A stretch of DNA of 64,000 nt from Mucilaginibacter roseus. GTDB taxonomy: Bacteria > Bacteroidota > Bacteroidia > Sphingobacteriales > Sphingobacteriaceae. The position numbers and the translations under genes were made by a program. Location: assembly GCF_021215455.1 (NCBI RefSeq), contig NZ_JAJPWV010000005.1:124001-188000 (forward strand), read 5' to 3'. Every line of letters starts with the position of its first letter. The first letter of the stretch is position 1. Under the pieces are notes generated by a model. That model saw only the letters and a program-made list of their open reading frames with translations. It ran no database searches and was not told where the DNA came from. Positions 51,963 through 61,482 of this stretch are shown piece after piece.

Positions 51963-53120
51963 ATGAACGATCTGGATAAAAAATATTTTGCCGATCTGCT
52001 TAAAAGATACCGTAACGGTAAAGCTACCGAAGAAGAAATAAACTTCCTGGTTGCTTACTATAACGTTTTTGATATTAATGAAGATGCTATTGATGAAACC
52101 GACAACACCCATTCAGAGTCGGTTAAACACAGGCTAAAATCACGCATTGATGAGCAGATAGGATTTAACAATACGAACCATTATAAATCGGTATGGTTAA
52201 GGTATGCCGCCGCGGCTGTTATTTTAATCGGCATAATGGCCGGCGGCTACACCTTTTTCAGCCGCAAACATAAAACGCAACAACTGGCAACGGTTACTGA
52301 TGTAGCTCCGGGTGGTAATAAAGCAGTGCTGACATTGGGTAACGGGCAGCGTATAGTACTTGATGACTCGGGTAAGGGCGAAATTGCCCGGCAAGCCGGT
52401 ATCAGCATTACCAAAACAGCCGATGGTCAAATCATCTACAAAACAGCCGGCAACACCGATAATGCGGATCAGCCTGCGGTACAAAATACCGTAAGCACGC
52501 CAAAAGGCGGGCAGTACACCGTGATACTGCCGGATGGAACAAGCGTGTTTTTAAACGCAGCATCCACAATTACTTATCCATCTTACTTTGCCGGCAATGA
52601 GCGCCTGGTCAAACTTAACGGCGAGGCCTATTTTGAAGTAACCAAAAATAAGGCAATGCCGTTTCGGGTATCATCAAACAACCAGGTGGTTGAAGTATTG
52701 GGCACGCATTTCAACATTAACGCATATACCGATGAGGGCGTAATTAAGACTACGCTACTTGAAGGATCGGTAAAAGTAATAAGCGGTGCATCAGCAATAA
52801 CCATTAAACCTGGTCAGCAAGCTGTGGTAAACGGCAGCAGTATAAGCAGCAAACAGGTAGACCTTGATGAAGAAATCGCCTGGAAAAATGGGGTATTCGC
52901 TTTTGAAGATGCTGACCTGCGCTCGGTTATGCGCCAGGTATCACGCTGGTATGATGTAGATGTTGTTTATGATGACAACCTGCCCGATGATAAATTTTAC
53001 GGAGAGATATCACGCAACAGCAAACTATCAGAAGTATTCAAAATACTGGAACTTAACAATTTTAAATTCACTTTAAAGGGCAAAACAGTAACCGTATCAT
53101 ACGCCCCTAAAGCATTGTAA
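51963..53120 (+). CDS. FecR-family anti-sigma factor
   Basis: A 385-residue inner-membrane regulator: cytosolic N-terminal sigma-binding region with KATEEEINFLVAYY, one transmembrane helix at about residues 81-99 (AAAAVILIGIMAGGYTFF), then the periplasmic FecR domain (VSTPKGGQYTVILPDGTSVFLNAASTITYP, FEVTKNKAMPFRVSS) and a C-terminal STN-interacting/DUF4974 domain (FAFEDADLRSVMRQVSRWYDVDVVYDD). It holds the sigma factor inactive until the receptor signals. Second gene of the sigma-FecR-SusCD locus. Confidence 0.93.
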   Translation: MNDLDKKYFADLLKRYRNGKATEEEINFLVAYYNVFDINEDAIDETDNTHSESVKHRLKSRIDEQIGFNNTNHYKSVWLRYAAAAVILIGIMAGGYTFFSRKHKTQQLATVTDVAPGGNKAVLTLGNGQRIVLDDSGKGEIARQAGISITKTADGQIIYKTAGNTDNADQPAVQNTVSTPKGGQYTVILPDGTSVFLNAASTITYPSYFAGNERLVKLNGEAYFEVTKNKAMPFRVSSNNQVVEVLGTHFNINAYTDEGVIKTTLLEGSVKVISGASAITIKPGQQAVVNGSSISSKQVDLDEEIAWKNGVFAFEDADLRSVMRQVSRWYDVDVVYDDNLPDDKFYGEISRNSKLSEVFKILELNNFKFTLKGKTVTVSYAPKAL

Positions 53121-53231
53121 CCAAAACCCTCACTATCACTAATTAACTAAAACAATTAATTAACCCCTAAAAACTAAAAGATGGAGATACTGCTACAAAA
53201 GCCACATTAACTACAGGTACATGACATAAAA

Positions 53232-53300
53232 AGCCGGAAGCCTCTCACCGCCCCCGGCTATAAAAAGGTCAGCAGCAATGGTTTACAACAAGCTGCTTTT
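53232..53300 (+). promoter_or_regulatory. Hairpins in the leader before susC
   Basis: Two small inverted repeats precede the SusC gene: AGCCGG/CCGGCT (53232-53237, 53254-53259), without a T-run, and AGCAGC/GCTGCT (53271-53276, 53292-53297) followed by TTTATT. The second resembles a weak terminator 25 bases before the ATG at 53325. Either could tune expression between FecR and SusC. Confidence 0.35.
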
Positions 53301-53324
53301 ATTAACCCTATTCTATTCAAAAGT

Positions 53325-56300
53325 ATGAAATTAAAATTTCTTTACAACGCCGTATTGCCCATACGGCAGGTAAAGTATAAACTGTTATTAGTGATGAAAC
53401 TCACTGGCATATTGCTGCTTGTGGCCAGTTTACACCTGTCGGCAGCTACTTTTTCACAAACGGTAACTATATCGAGGCAAAACGCCACGCTTGAAACCGT
53501 ATTTAAGGACATAAAGAAACAAACGGGCTATTTGTTTTTCTATAACGGAAAAATAAATACCAAGGGACAGCGCCTTGATGTCGACCTTAAAAATGTAACG
53601 CTTGACGAGGCTTTGGGCTATTGCCTGTCCCGCTATAACCTCACCTACACCATTGTTGATAAAACCATAGTAGTACGTAACAAAGCACCCGAAGCCCCGG
53701 CCAGCGACGTTGTATCAATGCCGGTAAAATTCCAGCTGAGCGGTAGGGTGATTGCCGCAGACAGCAAAGAGCCATTACCGGGGGTTAACATTGTAGTTAA
53801 AAGCAATAATGCAGCCTGGGCGCAAAGTAACAACAAAGGCGAATTTAAACTGATGGTTGATGCCGGCGATGTACTTGTATTTACTTACATCGGTTTTAAA
53901 ACCAAAGAGGTAAAGGTTACCGATGCCAAGGCAATTACAGTTATGCTTGAAACGCAGGTAAATGCCATGAGCGATGTAGTTGTTACGGGCTATCAAACAT
54001 TAAAGAAAGATACTTATACGGGTAATGCCGTTACCATCACGGGCGACGACCTGCGAAAATTCAACTCGCAAAATGTGCTTAAAGGCGTTGCCGCGTCCGA
54101 TCCTTCATTTCGCATACTGGAGAACAACCTGGCGGGATCAAACCCGAATAACCTGCCCAGAATCAACATTCGTGGCGCAACAGCGCTACCCTCAATAACT
54201 GATCAGATTGACCGAAACAACCTCTCGAGCACCTATAACCTGCCAACATTTATACTGGATGGTTTCGAGGTATCGCTGCAAAAGGTGATCGATTTGGATA
54301 TTAACCGTATAGAAACGGTTACCATACTTAAGGATGCTGCCGCCACGGCCATATACGGCTCTCGTGCCGCCAATGGCGTTATGGTAATCACTACCAAAGC
54401 GCCCGTAGCCGGCCAGCTTCAGTTAACGTATAATTACGAGCTTAACGCAACTGCTCCTGATTTGAGCGGCTACCATTTACTTAACGCGAAAGAAAAGCTA
54501 CGTTACGAAGAGCTTGCAGGTTTGTATGTAAGTGGCGGCCTGTCGGGCGGCAGCCAGGATGAACTGACCAACCAGTACTATAGTAAACTGAAGAATGTAG
54601 TAAGCGGTGTTGACACCTATTGGTTATCGCAACCGCTGCGTAACACCTACGGACAGAAGCATGGCTTGTACGCCCAAGGTGGCGATTCAACGTTCAGATA
54701 CGGAGTAGACTTACGTTACCAGGCTAATCCGGGTGTAATGAAAGGCTCAGACCGTAACCGTTATAGCGGAGGTATGAGCTTTACTTATAATCCTTCTAAA
54801 AAACTTATTTTCCGTAATGACCTAACGGTTACGCAGGTAAATGCGCAAAACTCCAAGTATGGTAATTTTGCAGACTACGTTTACATGAACCCGTACTATC
54901 CTATCTACGGACCCGATGGAAAAATTATTCGCGAGGTAGCCAACTGGAACGTAAACACCGGTTTGCAAGGTGAAGATCAATTTAAAAATCTGCCTGTTTT
55001 TAACCCGCTATATGAGTCTACTTTGGGCAATTTTGATAAATCGTCTTACCTCGAAATTATTGACGCACTATCGGTTGATTGGTTCATCAACAAAGCTTTA
55101 CGGTTAAAGGGCCTTGTTAGTTTAAATAAAACAAAGAGCACAGCTGATAAATTCGCTTCTCCGTTGAATAACGAGTTTTATCTCGGCCCATTAAGCGAGA
55201 TAAAAAATCGTGGCCGTTACAATTACTCAAGCGACGATCTGCTTGGTATTGATGGTAACGTCAGGTTATTATACAATAAACTTATTGGCGATCACTCGTT
55301 AAACTTTAATTTGGGTGTAAACGTAACTTCAAAAGATTACGATAACAAAAGCTTTGAAGCACGCGGTTTTACTAATGACCGATTTACCAATATCGGTTTC
55401 GCGCGTACCTACACGCCAAATTCAGCGCCTTACGGTTTTGTATCAACCAGCAGGTTGGTAGGCTCATTTGCTTCGTTAAACTACTCTTACAAAAACAAGT
55501 ACTTACTGGATGCCAGTTACCGCCTTGATGGATCATCGGCCTTTGGCAGCGAACGCCGCTTCGCTCCTTTCTGGAGCACAGGTATTGGCTGGAACGTACA
55601 TAAAGAAAGCTTTATGGAGGGCAGCAAAATATCCCGTTTAAGAATTACCGGAACTGCTGGTATGACCGGTTCAGTTGACTTTCCGCCTTATTTATCTAAA
55701 TCATTGTACAGCTACCAAAGCTCTAACTGGTATTCAACCGGTGTAGGTGCCTTAGTAAATGGTTATGGCAATGAAAACCTGGAGTGGCAGCGCACTAATG
55801 AGTACCAGGCACGTTTGGAGGTAGGCTTATTTAATGATAAGATAGTGATAACCCCTATCTATTATTACAAACTTACCAAGGGCGTACTTACTGATATTAA
55901 CCTGGCACCATCAACCGGTTTTACCACTTACAAGGAAAATCTGGGCGATATGAAAAATCAGGGTTATGAGCTTTATTTAACCGCAAACGTTTACAAGAAT
56001 AAGGACTGGAACGTAAACCTGATAGGTAACCTGGCCCATAATAAAAACAAGATAGTTAAGATAGCCAATTCGTTAAAAGCGTATAACGAAGCGATAGACG
56101 ATTATCAGCAGGACCCCGACAATAAATTGCAGGGAGTGCCGCTACTGCGTTATAATGAGGGACAGTCGTTAACCACTATATACGCTGTAAAATCATTAGG
56201 TATTGATCCGGAGAATGGCAAAGAGATCTATGTAAAAAAAGACGGATCGCTCACCTATATATATGATGTAAAGGATACCCAGCCGATCATTGACGCAGCA

Positions 56301-56750
56301 CCTAAAGCAGCAGGCAACTTTGGCAGCACCGTTACTTACAAGCAATTTCAGATGAGCCTGAGCTTTTATTACACTTTTGGCGGTAACCTGTATAACCAAA
56401 CGCTTGTTGATCGTGTAGAAAACGCCGACCCTCGTTTTAATGTTGACCGCCGCGCATTGGAGCAACGTTGGGTAAAACCGGGTGATGTTACTTTTTATAA
56501 AAACATCGCCGACCAGAATGTAACGCAAGCCTCATCCCGCTTTATACAAAAGGAAAACCGTATTGAGTTGCAGTCGCTCTACTTGTCATACGATATGAAG
56601 AGAGAGGTTGCTCGCAAAATAGGCTTGCAAACTTTACGTCCTTCTATAACTATGAACGATGTTTTCAGGGCTTCATCTATCGAGATCGAAAGAGGTATAA
56701 GCTACCCTTTTGCCCGCAATATCACTTTTGCTTTACTGGCCACATTTTAA
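53325..56750 (+). CDS. SusC-family TonB-dependent receptor with N-terminal STN domain
   Basis: A 1141-residue outer-membrane transporter. N-terminal leader with a hydrophobic segment (LTGILLLVASLHLSAATFSQ), STN/secretin domain (LETVFKDIKKQTGYLFFYNGK, ALGYCLSRYNLTYTI) that signals to FecR, a carboxypeptidase-D regulatory domain (LSGRVIAADSKEPLPGVNIVV), the plug (DVVVTGYQTLKKDTYTGNAV, IETVTILKDAAATAIYGSRAANGV) and a 22-strand barrel ending in RNITFALLATF. A shorter start at Met24 is possible for the signal peptide. It pairs with the SusD protein 11 bp downstream. The cargo is not fixed by sequence. Confidence 0.94.
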   Translation: MKLKFLYNAVLPIRQVKYKLLLVMKLTGILLLVASLHLSAATFSQTVTISRQNATLETVFKDIKKQTGYLFFYNGKINTKGQRLDVDLKNVTLDEALGYCLSRYNLTYTIVDKTIVVRNKAPEAPASDVVSMPVKFQLSGRVIAADSKEPLPGVNIVVKSNNAAWAQSNNKGEFKLMVDAGDVLVFTYIGFKTKEVKVTDAKAITVMLETQVNAMSDVVVTGYQTLKKDTYTGNAVTITGDDLRKFNSQNVLKGVAASDPSFRILENNLAGSNPNNLPRINIRGATALPSITDQIDRNNLSSTYNLPTFILDGFEVSLQKVIDLDINRIETVTILKDAAATAIYGSRAANGVMVITTKAPVAGQLQLTYNYELNATAPDLSGYHLLNAKEKLRYEELAGLYVSGGLSGGSQDELTNQYYSKLKNVVSGVDTYWLSQPLRNTYGQKHGLYAQGGDSTFRYGVDLRYQANPGVMKGSDRNRYSGGMSFTYNPSKKLIFRNDLTVTQVNAQNSKYGNFADYVYMNPYYPIYGPDGKIIREVANWNVNTGLQGEDQFKNLPVFNPLYESTLGNFDKSSYLEIIDALSVDWFINKALRLKGLVSLNKTKSTADKFASPLNNEFYLGPLSEIKNRGRYNYSSDDLLGIDGNVRLLYNKLIGDHSLNFNLGVNVTSKDYDNKSFEARGFTNDRFTNIGFARTYTPNSAPYGFVSTSRLVGSFASLNYSYKNKYLLDASYRLDGSSAFGSERRFAPFWSTGIGWNVHKESFMEGSKISRLRITGTAGMTGSVDFPPYLSKSLYSYQSSNWYSTGVGALVNGYGNENLEWQRTNEYQARLEVGLFNDKIVITPIYYYKLTKGVLTDINLAPSTGFTTYKENLGDMKNQGYELYLTANVYKNKDWNVNLIGNLAHNKNKIVKIANSLKAYNEAIDDYQQDPDNKLQGVPLLRYNEGQSLTTIYAVKSLGIDPENGKEIYVKKDGSLTYIYDVKDTQPIIDAAPKAAGNFGSTVTYKQFQMSLSFYYTFGGNLYNQTLVDRVENADPRFNVDRRALEQRWVKPGDVTFYKNIADQNVTQASSRFIQKENRIELQSLYLSYDMKREVARKIGLQTLRPSITMNDVFRASSIEIERGISYPFARNITFALLATF

Positions 56751-56761
56751 TTAATGCGTAA

Positions 56762-58234
56762 ATGAAAAAACTGATCTATATACTAACCCTGCTAGTGCTT
56801 ACTTCGTGCAACAAGTTTCTGGATGTAAAACCGGAATCGGAGATTGATAAGGAAGAGCTTTTTAAAACCGAGGAAGGCTATAAAGAAGCATTGAACGGTG
56901 TTTATACCCTTTGCTCATCGCAATCGCTGTATGGTGAAAACCTTACCTATGGCAATTTAGATATCATGGCTCAAAACTACGAGTTTACCGACCTGATACT
57001 ACGCCGCGTAGCTAATTTTGAATATGAGTCGCCGGCCATGGTAGGTTTCCGTAACACTGTTTGGGCCAATGCCTATCGCGCTATAGCGAACTGTAATAAC
57101 ATACTGGAGAATATCGACTCGCGTAAGTCCCTTTTCCAAGGAAATAATTATCAAATTATTAAAGGTGAAACGCTTATACTGCGCGCTTACCTGCATTTTG
57201 ACATGCTGCGTTTGTTTGCGCCGTCGTTTAAAAGCAACCCTGCGGCTAAGGGCATACCTTATGTGATAAAGGTATCAACACAAAGCACACCTTTTTCTAC
57301 CGTAAGTGAATCGCTGGATAAAATCATTGCTGACCTGAACGAAGCTAAGGCGATACTTAAAGATACCGACCCTATTGTATCAGGCTACCAGGTAGGATAT
57401 CCGGGGGATGTGGGTAACCCGGAGGTAAATACGCCCGACCTGTTTATGCAAAACCGACGCCACCGCATGAATTATTTTACCGCTTGCGGCGAATTGGCGC
57501 GGGCTTATCTTTATAAGAACGATATGGCCAACAGCCTGCTTAACGCGCGTATTATCATTAACGCCAACCGTTTTCCGTGGACTGAGGAAGCTGACTTTTT
57601 TCAGCAGGATCTCACCAAACGCGACCGTATATTATACAAAGAGTTAATAAGCGCATGGTACGTTAACGATAACAATGCGATAAGGGAAAAACTGATTAGT
57701 CTGTACACAGCTGTAAGTCCAACTTTCGCACCTTCAACCTCGTTAATTGATGATATTTATGAAAGCGCCCGCTCCGGCGCTGACGACTGGCGACTTAAAC
57801 AGTGGTTTTTCCGTACCACCATACAGTCGGGCACCGGCGTTCGTGCGCTATTGCAAAAATATGTTTCAAACACCACCCCTACGCCTAACAGGCACCCGCT
57901 GGTGATGCCAACCCTGCGCCTGAGCGAAATGTATTACATAGCCGCCGAAGCGAGTTTTGACAGCGACCCCGCGCAAGCTGTAGCATATTTTAATACGCTG
58001 CGTAGGCAACGCGGTATAGGCACAGCCGTTAGTGCTCAAATTGCGAAAGATGATTTTATAAACATGCTGGTGCTTGACGCGCGCAAGGAATTTTACGGTG
58101 AAAGCCAGATTTTTTACATGTACAAGCGCCTTAACAAAGCAGTTAAAGTATCGGCTACGATAAGCATGCCGCCATCCGACAGGATATTTGTGCTGCCACT
58201 ACCAAATGATGAAGAAGCTTACCGCAATAATTAA
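56762..58234 (+). CDS. SusD/RagB-family surface lipoprotein
   Basis: A 490-residue outer-membrane lipoprotein (lipobox VLTSC, Cys16), the lid of the SusC channel. The N-terminal CNKFLDVKPESEIDKEELFKTEEGYKEALNGVYTL, TPR-like central part (GETLILRAYLHFDMLRLFAPSF) and LRLSEMYYIAAEASF block near the end are SusD hallmarks. It binds the ligand and closes the barrel. It follows susC by 11 bp and precedes the DUF4843 gene by seven. Confidence 0.94.
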   Translation: MKKLIYILTLLVLTSCNKFLDVKPESEIDKEELFKTEEGYKEALNGVYTLCSSQSLYGENLTYGNLDIMAQNYEFTDLILRRVANFEYESPAMVGFRNTVWANAYRAIANCNNILENIDSRKSLFQGNNYQIIKGETLILRAYLHFDMLRLFAPSFKSNPAAKGIPYVIKVSTQSTPFSTVSESLDKIIADLNEAKAILKDTDPIVSGYQVGYPGDVGNPEVNTPDLFMQNRRHRMNYFTACGELARAYLYKNDMANSLLNARIIINANRFPWTEEADFFQQDLTKRDRILYKELISAWYVNDNNAIREKLISLYTAVSPTFAPSTSLIDDIYESARSGADDWRLKQWFFRTTIQSGTGVRALLQKYVSNTTPTPNRHPLVMPTLRLSEMYYIAAEASFDSDPAQAVAYFNTLRRQRGIGTAVSAQIAKDDFINMLVLDARKEFYGESQIFYMYKRLNKAVKVSATISMPPSDRIFVLPLPNDEEAYRNN

Positions 58235-58241
58235 TTAAAAG

Positions 58242-59084
58242 ATGATGAAAAAGAATTTGATCTTGATATTATTAGCCTGCGTTGCATTTGCGGCTTGTAA
58301 AAAAAGCGAGAAGCTAACTTATGATTCTCCTGAAAACATCTATCTCAATTACAGTGGCGGCAGTGCAGATACTATAACCTACTCCTTCGCTTATGTGCAA
58401 GGTGTAGATCGTGATACTATTTGGGTGCCGGTAATTATATCAGGCAACCGCGTGAATCGTGATCGCAGCTTTATATTACAAGTAGTAGACACAGCTACCA
58501 GCGCGGTTAAAGATCTCCATTACGAGCCGTTAAAAGAAACGTATACCATGCCGGCCAACTCCGGTAGGGTGAATGTACCGGTTATCATAAAAAATACCGA
58601 TAAGGAATTGGAAAACAAATCGGTTACGCTTACAGTACGCGTATCGGGCGGACAGGATTTTGGCACTAATCTGCCTGATACCATCCGTAAAAAAACCATC
58701 ATGTTCTCTAACAGGCTTGAACGCCCGCAATGGTGGAATTTTTGGGAAGGCGAGCTTAAAACTTACAGTCGTACCAAACATCAATTGTTTTTGATAACAT
58801 CCGGCACTCGTGATTTAATTGACCTGTCAACGCCTGATTATTACCTGTATATTCCCCGTTCTCTCTACTACATTGAAAACACACGCACATTTTTGAAGTA
58901 TCCGTTTGACTGGATTAGGCAACATCCTGATTCTGGCTATGTGTTGACCAAACGAACTGACAACAGCGGCGATTATGACTTTTACAGCGTAAATGCGCCC
59001 GACAAAAAGTTCTTGCTAAAATACTTCAGCAGTGTTGACCAGTACCGTTTTATTGACGAGAACAACAAAGAAATCAACATGTAA
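58242..59084 (+). CDS. DUF4843 lipoprotein
   Basis: A 280-residue lipoprotein (CVAFAACKK). The domain DUF4843 is recognised from its IYLNYSGGSADTITYSFAYVQG opening, SGNRVNRDRSFILQVVD and TLTVRVSGGQDF strands, a Calx-beta-like fold; genes of this family almost always follow susCD and are thought to be surface-exposed accessory binding proteins. It is the third gene of the operon. Direct ligand is unknown. Confidence 0.85.
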   Translation: MMKKNLILILLACVAFAACKKSEKLTYDSPENIYLNYSGGSADTITYSFAYVQGVDRDTIWVPVIISGNRVNRDRSFILQVVDTATSAVKDLHYEPLKETYTMPANSGRVNVPVIIKNTDKELENKSVTLTVRVSGGQDFGTNLPDTIRKKTIMFSNRLERPQWWNFWEGELKTYSRTKHQLFLITSGTRDLIDLSTPDYYLYIPRSLYYIENTRTFLKYPFDWIRQHPDSGYVLTKRTDNSGDYDFYSVNAPDKKFLLKYFSSVDQYRFIDENNKEINM

Positions 59085-59107
59085 TTGTACCCTTAGCTAA
59101 ATAAACA

Positions 59108-60523
59108 ATGAAATTTAAATACATAGCATACTTACTGTTACTAACTGTGCTGGCAGCCTGTAAAAAGGATTTGGGTAATTACATTTACACGCCGCCATCA
59201 GAACCGGTAATCGTAAATTTTACCGACCGAACTTTTGATGCGCTGGTTGGTGATTCCCTCATTTTACAGCCTTATGTTGAACTTGACGGCGCCGATCCGT
59301 ATAAAGACTTAACCTTTGACTGGGAGATATTTGTGGACGAGGCCGCGCGTACAGATAAATACACGGGCTATCCGCTTAAAATAGTTTATAACTTAAGCCC
59401 TAAAACGCGCACAGCCAAGCTTACCGTAACCGATAAGCGGAACCAAATGAAATACTTTTTCCCTTTTAAAATTGCGGGGAACACGCAGTTTACCAAAGGT
59501 TTTACTGTGCTGAGTGTTGATGCTGGTGTTACCAAGCTATCCTTCATCAAACCGGATAGCGCGAGCATTTTAAGCAACCTGTATTTTTCTTTACACAACG
59601 AGAATTTGCCGGATAATCCCGTTCAGTTATTTGCAAAGCCCTATGCCTATCAGCCAGGTACTGCCGAGGATTATTGGGTAATAGCCAAGGACCCGCAAAA
59701 AAACAGCGTAATTATTGATGGCAATACCATGTTGCGTAAAAGGTTCTTCGCTGATCAGTTTTTTAGTCCGCCGGCAAGCATTGTTACCGAAAGGTTTGAA
59801 GCGTCAAAAGGTTTTGCTACTGGGATAATTAACGGCAAGCTTTACCTAAGCGTTACTACTACTGCTCCATTTGCACCTGACTGGGGTAAGTTTTCTAATC
59901 CGCAGGCGGGGGATTATGAATTGTCGCCATACTTTGGTAATACCAATAATTATTATTTTGGATTTGATATTAAAACCAAGGCTTTCGTATCATTCAGTAG
60001 CACAGGCGGCTATTCAGGTACCGAATACCAGGTTAACGGCGATGCCTTTAATCCTAAAAACATAGGAATGAGTAACCTGCTATTTATGCAGCCGGTGCCC
60101 GGCACTAATTATGCCTTTTTCAAGGATGATGCCGGCAGCGTTTACGAAATCTCGTTCGGGATAGAAATGGATAATTATTTTTCTACGCGCGTTATTAAGC
60201 CGTACGCTAAAAAAATCTTTAAAGGCTCGGCAATGGTAAATGGTGATACTAAGTGGCAGCGCTCGGGTACTGATGTGTTTTACTTTAGCTCAAACGATAA
60301 AATCTACCGGTATAACCCGATCAACGAGGATTTAAGACTGCTGGACGCCAATCTGTCTGGCAAAAAAATCAGCATGTTAAAGCTTAGCGGAAATACGCTG
60401 ACCGCCGGTGTTGATGGCGAACTTGTTTTTCTGGATGTTAGCGTTGGCGCTAATGGCAAACTTGTTAAAACCATTAAAGGCATACCTGGTGCCCCGGTTG
60501 ATTTTGTATCCAAAAACCTTTAA
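59108..60523 (+). CDS. PKD-like family lipoprotein (PF16407 type)
   Basis: A 471-residue lipoprotein (LAACKK). A PKD-like N-terminal domain (EPVIVNFTDRTFDALVGDSLILQPYVEL, DPYKDLTFDWEIFVDE) is followed by a large beta domain with propeller-like repeats (SGTEYQVNGDAFNPKNIGMSN, KKISMLKLSGNTLTAGVDGELVFLDV). I believe it to be the family that follows DUF4843 in many Bacteroidota loci. Role: likely surface ligand binding, inferred from position. Fourth structural gene of the operon. Confidence 0.78.
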   Translation: MKFKYIAYLLLLTVLAACKKDLGNYIYTPPSEPVIVNFTDRTFDALVGDSLILQPYVELDGADPYKDLTFDWEIFVDEAARTDKYTGYPLKIVYNLSPKTRTAKLTVTDKRNQMKYFFPFKIAGNTQFTKGFTVLSVDAGVTKLSFIKPDSASILSNLYFSLHNENLPDNPVQLFAKPYAYQPGTAEDYWVIAKDPQKNSVIIDGNTMLRKRFFADQFFSPPASIVTERFEASKGFATGIINGKLYLSVTTTAPFAPDWGKFSNPQAGDYELSPYFGNTNNYYFGFDIKTKAFVSFSSTGGYSGTEYQVNGDAFNPKNIGMSNLLFMQPVPGTNYAFFKDDAGSVYEISFGIEMDNYFSTRVIKPYAKKIFKGSAMVNGDTKWQRSGTDVFYFSSNDKIYRYNPINEDLRLLDANLSGKKISMLKLSGNTLTAGVDGELVFLDVSVGANGKLVKTIKGIPGAPVDFVSKNL

Positions 60524-60536
60524 AACCTGACCGATC

Positions 60537-61451
60537 ATGAAATTATTGAAATATAAAGTTGCAGCTTTTGCCTTGATAATGGCACTTGGAGCTGCATCGT
60601 GTAAAAAGTCTGCAGTTGATAGTGAACCTAAACCTGACCCCGAAGGTGCTCCTCCAAAAACCTGGAAGGAGCACTGGGGTTATCACCACCAGTTGCTTAA
60701 CCGGGTGTATTATGATGAACACGTAGCTGTTTATTATGACAACCTGATGGATCCGTCTGTTACCTGGCTTAACAAAGCCATGTCAGACTCATGGGCTTAT
60801 GTAAAAAAGACTTATGGCGAGTTTGGGCCCGACCAGCGTTTGTTTGTAATATGCCATCGCACTGTTGATACTACTAACAACCTTGGCGGCGGGCACCCGG
60901 CATCATGGCGCGATGCTACCCACGATAACCGCAACGTGATTGATAACGGTCTCGGTAGCTGGACCTACCCCACCGGCGAACAGATTGGATTGCCCATACA
61001 TGAGATTGGCCACATTGTAGCCAACGCATCGCATGGCCGCAGCCATGAGGACGGCAATTTATGGGGCGATAGTAAATTCGCGGAGATATTTGTTTATGAC
61101 GTGCTGCTCAATATTGGCAGGCAGGACGAAGCTTTGCGAGTGTATTACGAACTGCAAACCAAAACAGACAACTTTCCGCGGACGGGCACACAATGGTTTA
61201 AAAACTGGTTCTACCCTATCTACAGCAAATATGGAAAAGGCCGGGTGCTGAGCAAATATTTTGAATTAAAAGGCAAGTACGAAAAACAAAACCGGGACAT
61301 AAACTGGGGTGAATTCATACACTTTTGGAGCGGCGCGGCAGGCGTTAACCTGAAAGAGCAGGCGACCATCGCCTTTGGCTGGCCCGATGAATGGGAGCAG
61401 CAATTCCGCAAAGCACAAAAGGATTTCCCTGAAGTTAAATACCCATACTGA
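60537..61451 (+). CDS. Putative zinc metallopeptidase lipoprotein
   Basis: A 304-residue lipoprotein (GAASCKK, Cys22). It contains the gluzincin-type zinc motif HEIGH (His155, Glu156, His159), preceded by EQIGLPI and followed 24 residues later by Glu183 in WGDSKFAEIF, a candidate third ligand. The pattern fits the putative zinc-binding metallopeptidase family that accompanies SusCD/DUF4843/PKD loci. The C-terminal 100 residues (IYSKYGKGRVLSKYFELKGKYEKQN) are helical. Peptidase activity is inferred. No glycosidase is present in the locus, so this is its best candidate enzyme. Confidence 0.75.
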   Translation: MKLLKYKVAAFALIMALGAASCKKSAVDSEPKPDPEGAPPKTWKEHWGYHHQLLNRVYYDEHVAVYYDNLMDPSVTWLNKAMSDSWAYVKKTYGEFGPDQRLFVICHRTVDTTNNLGGGHPASWRDATHDNRNVIDNGLGSWTYPTGEQIGLPIHEIGHIVANASHGRSHEDGNLWGDSKFAEIFVYDVLLNIGRQDEALRVYYELQTKTDNFPRTGTQWFKNWFYPIYSKYGKGRVLSKYFELKGKYEKQNRDINWGEFIHFWSGAAGVNLKEQATIAFGWPDEWEQQFRKAQKDFPEVKYPY

Positions 61452-61482
61452 TCATCAAACCAATAAATAAACAAACTTAAAC

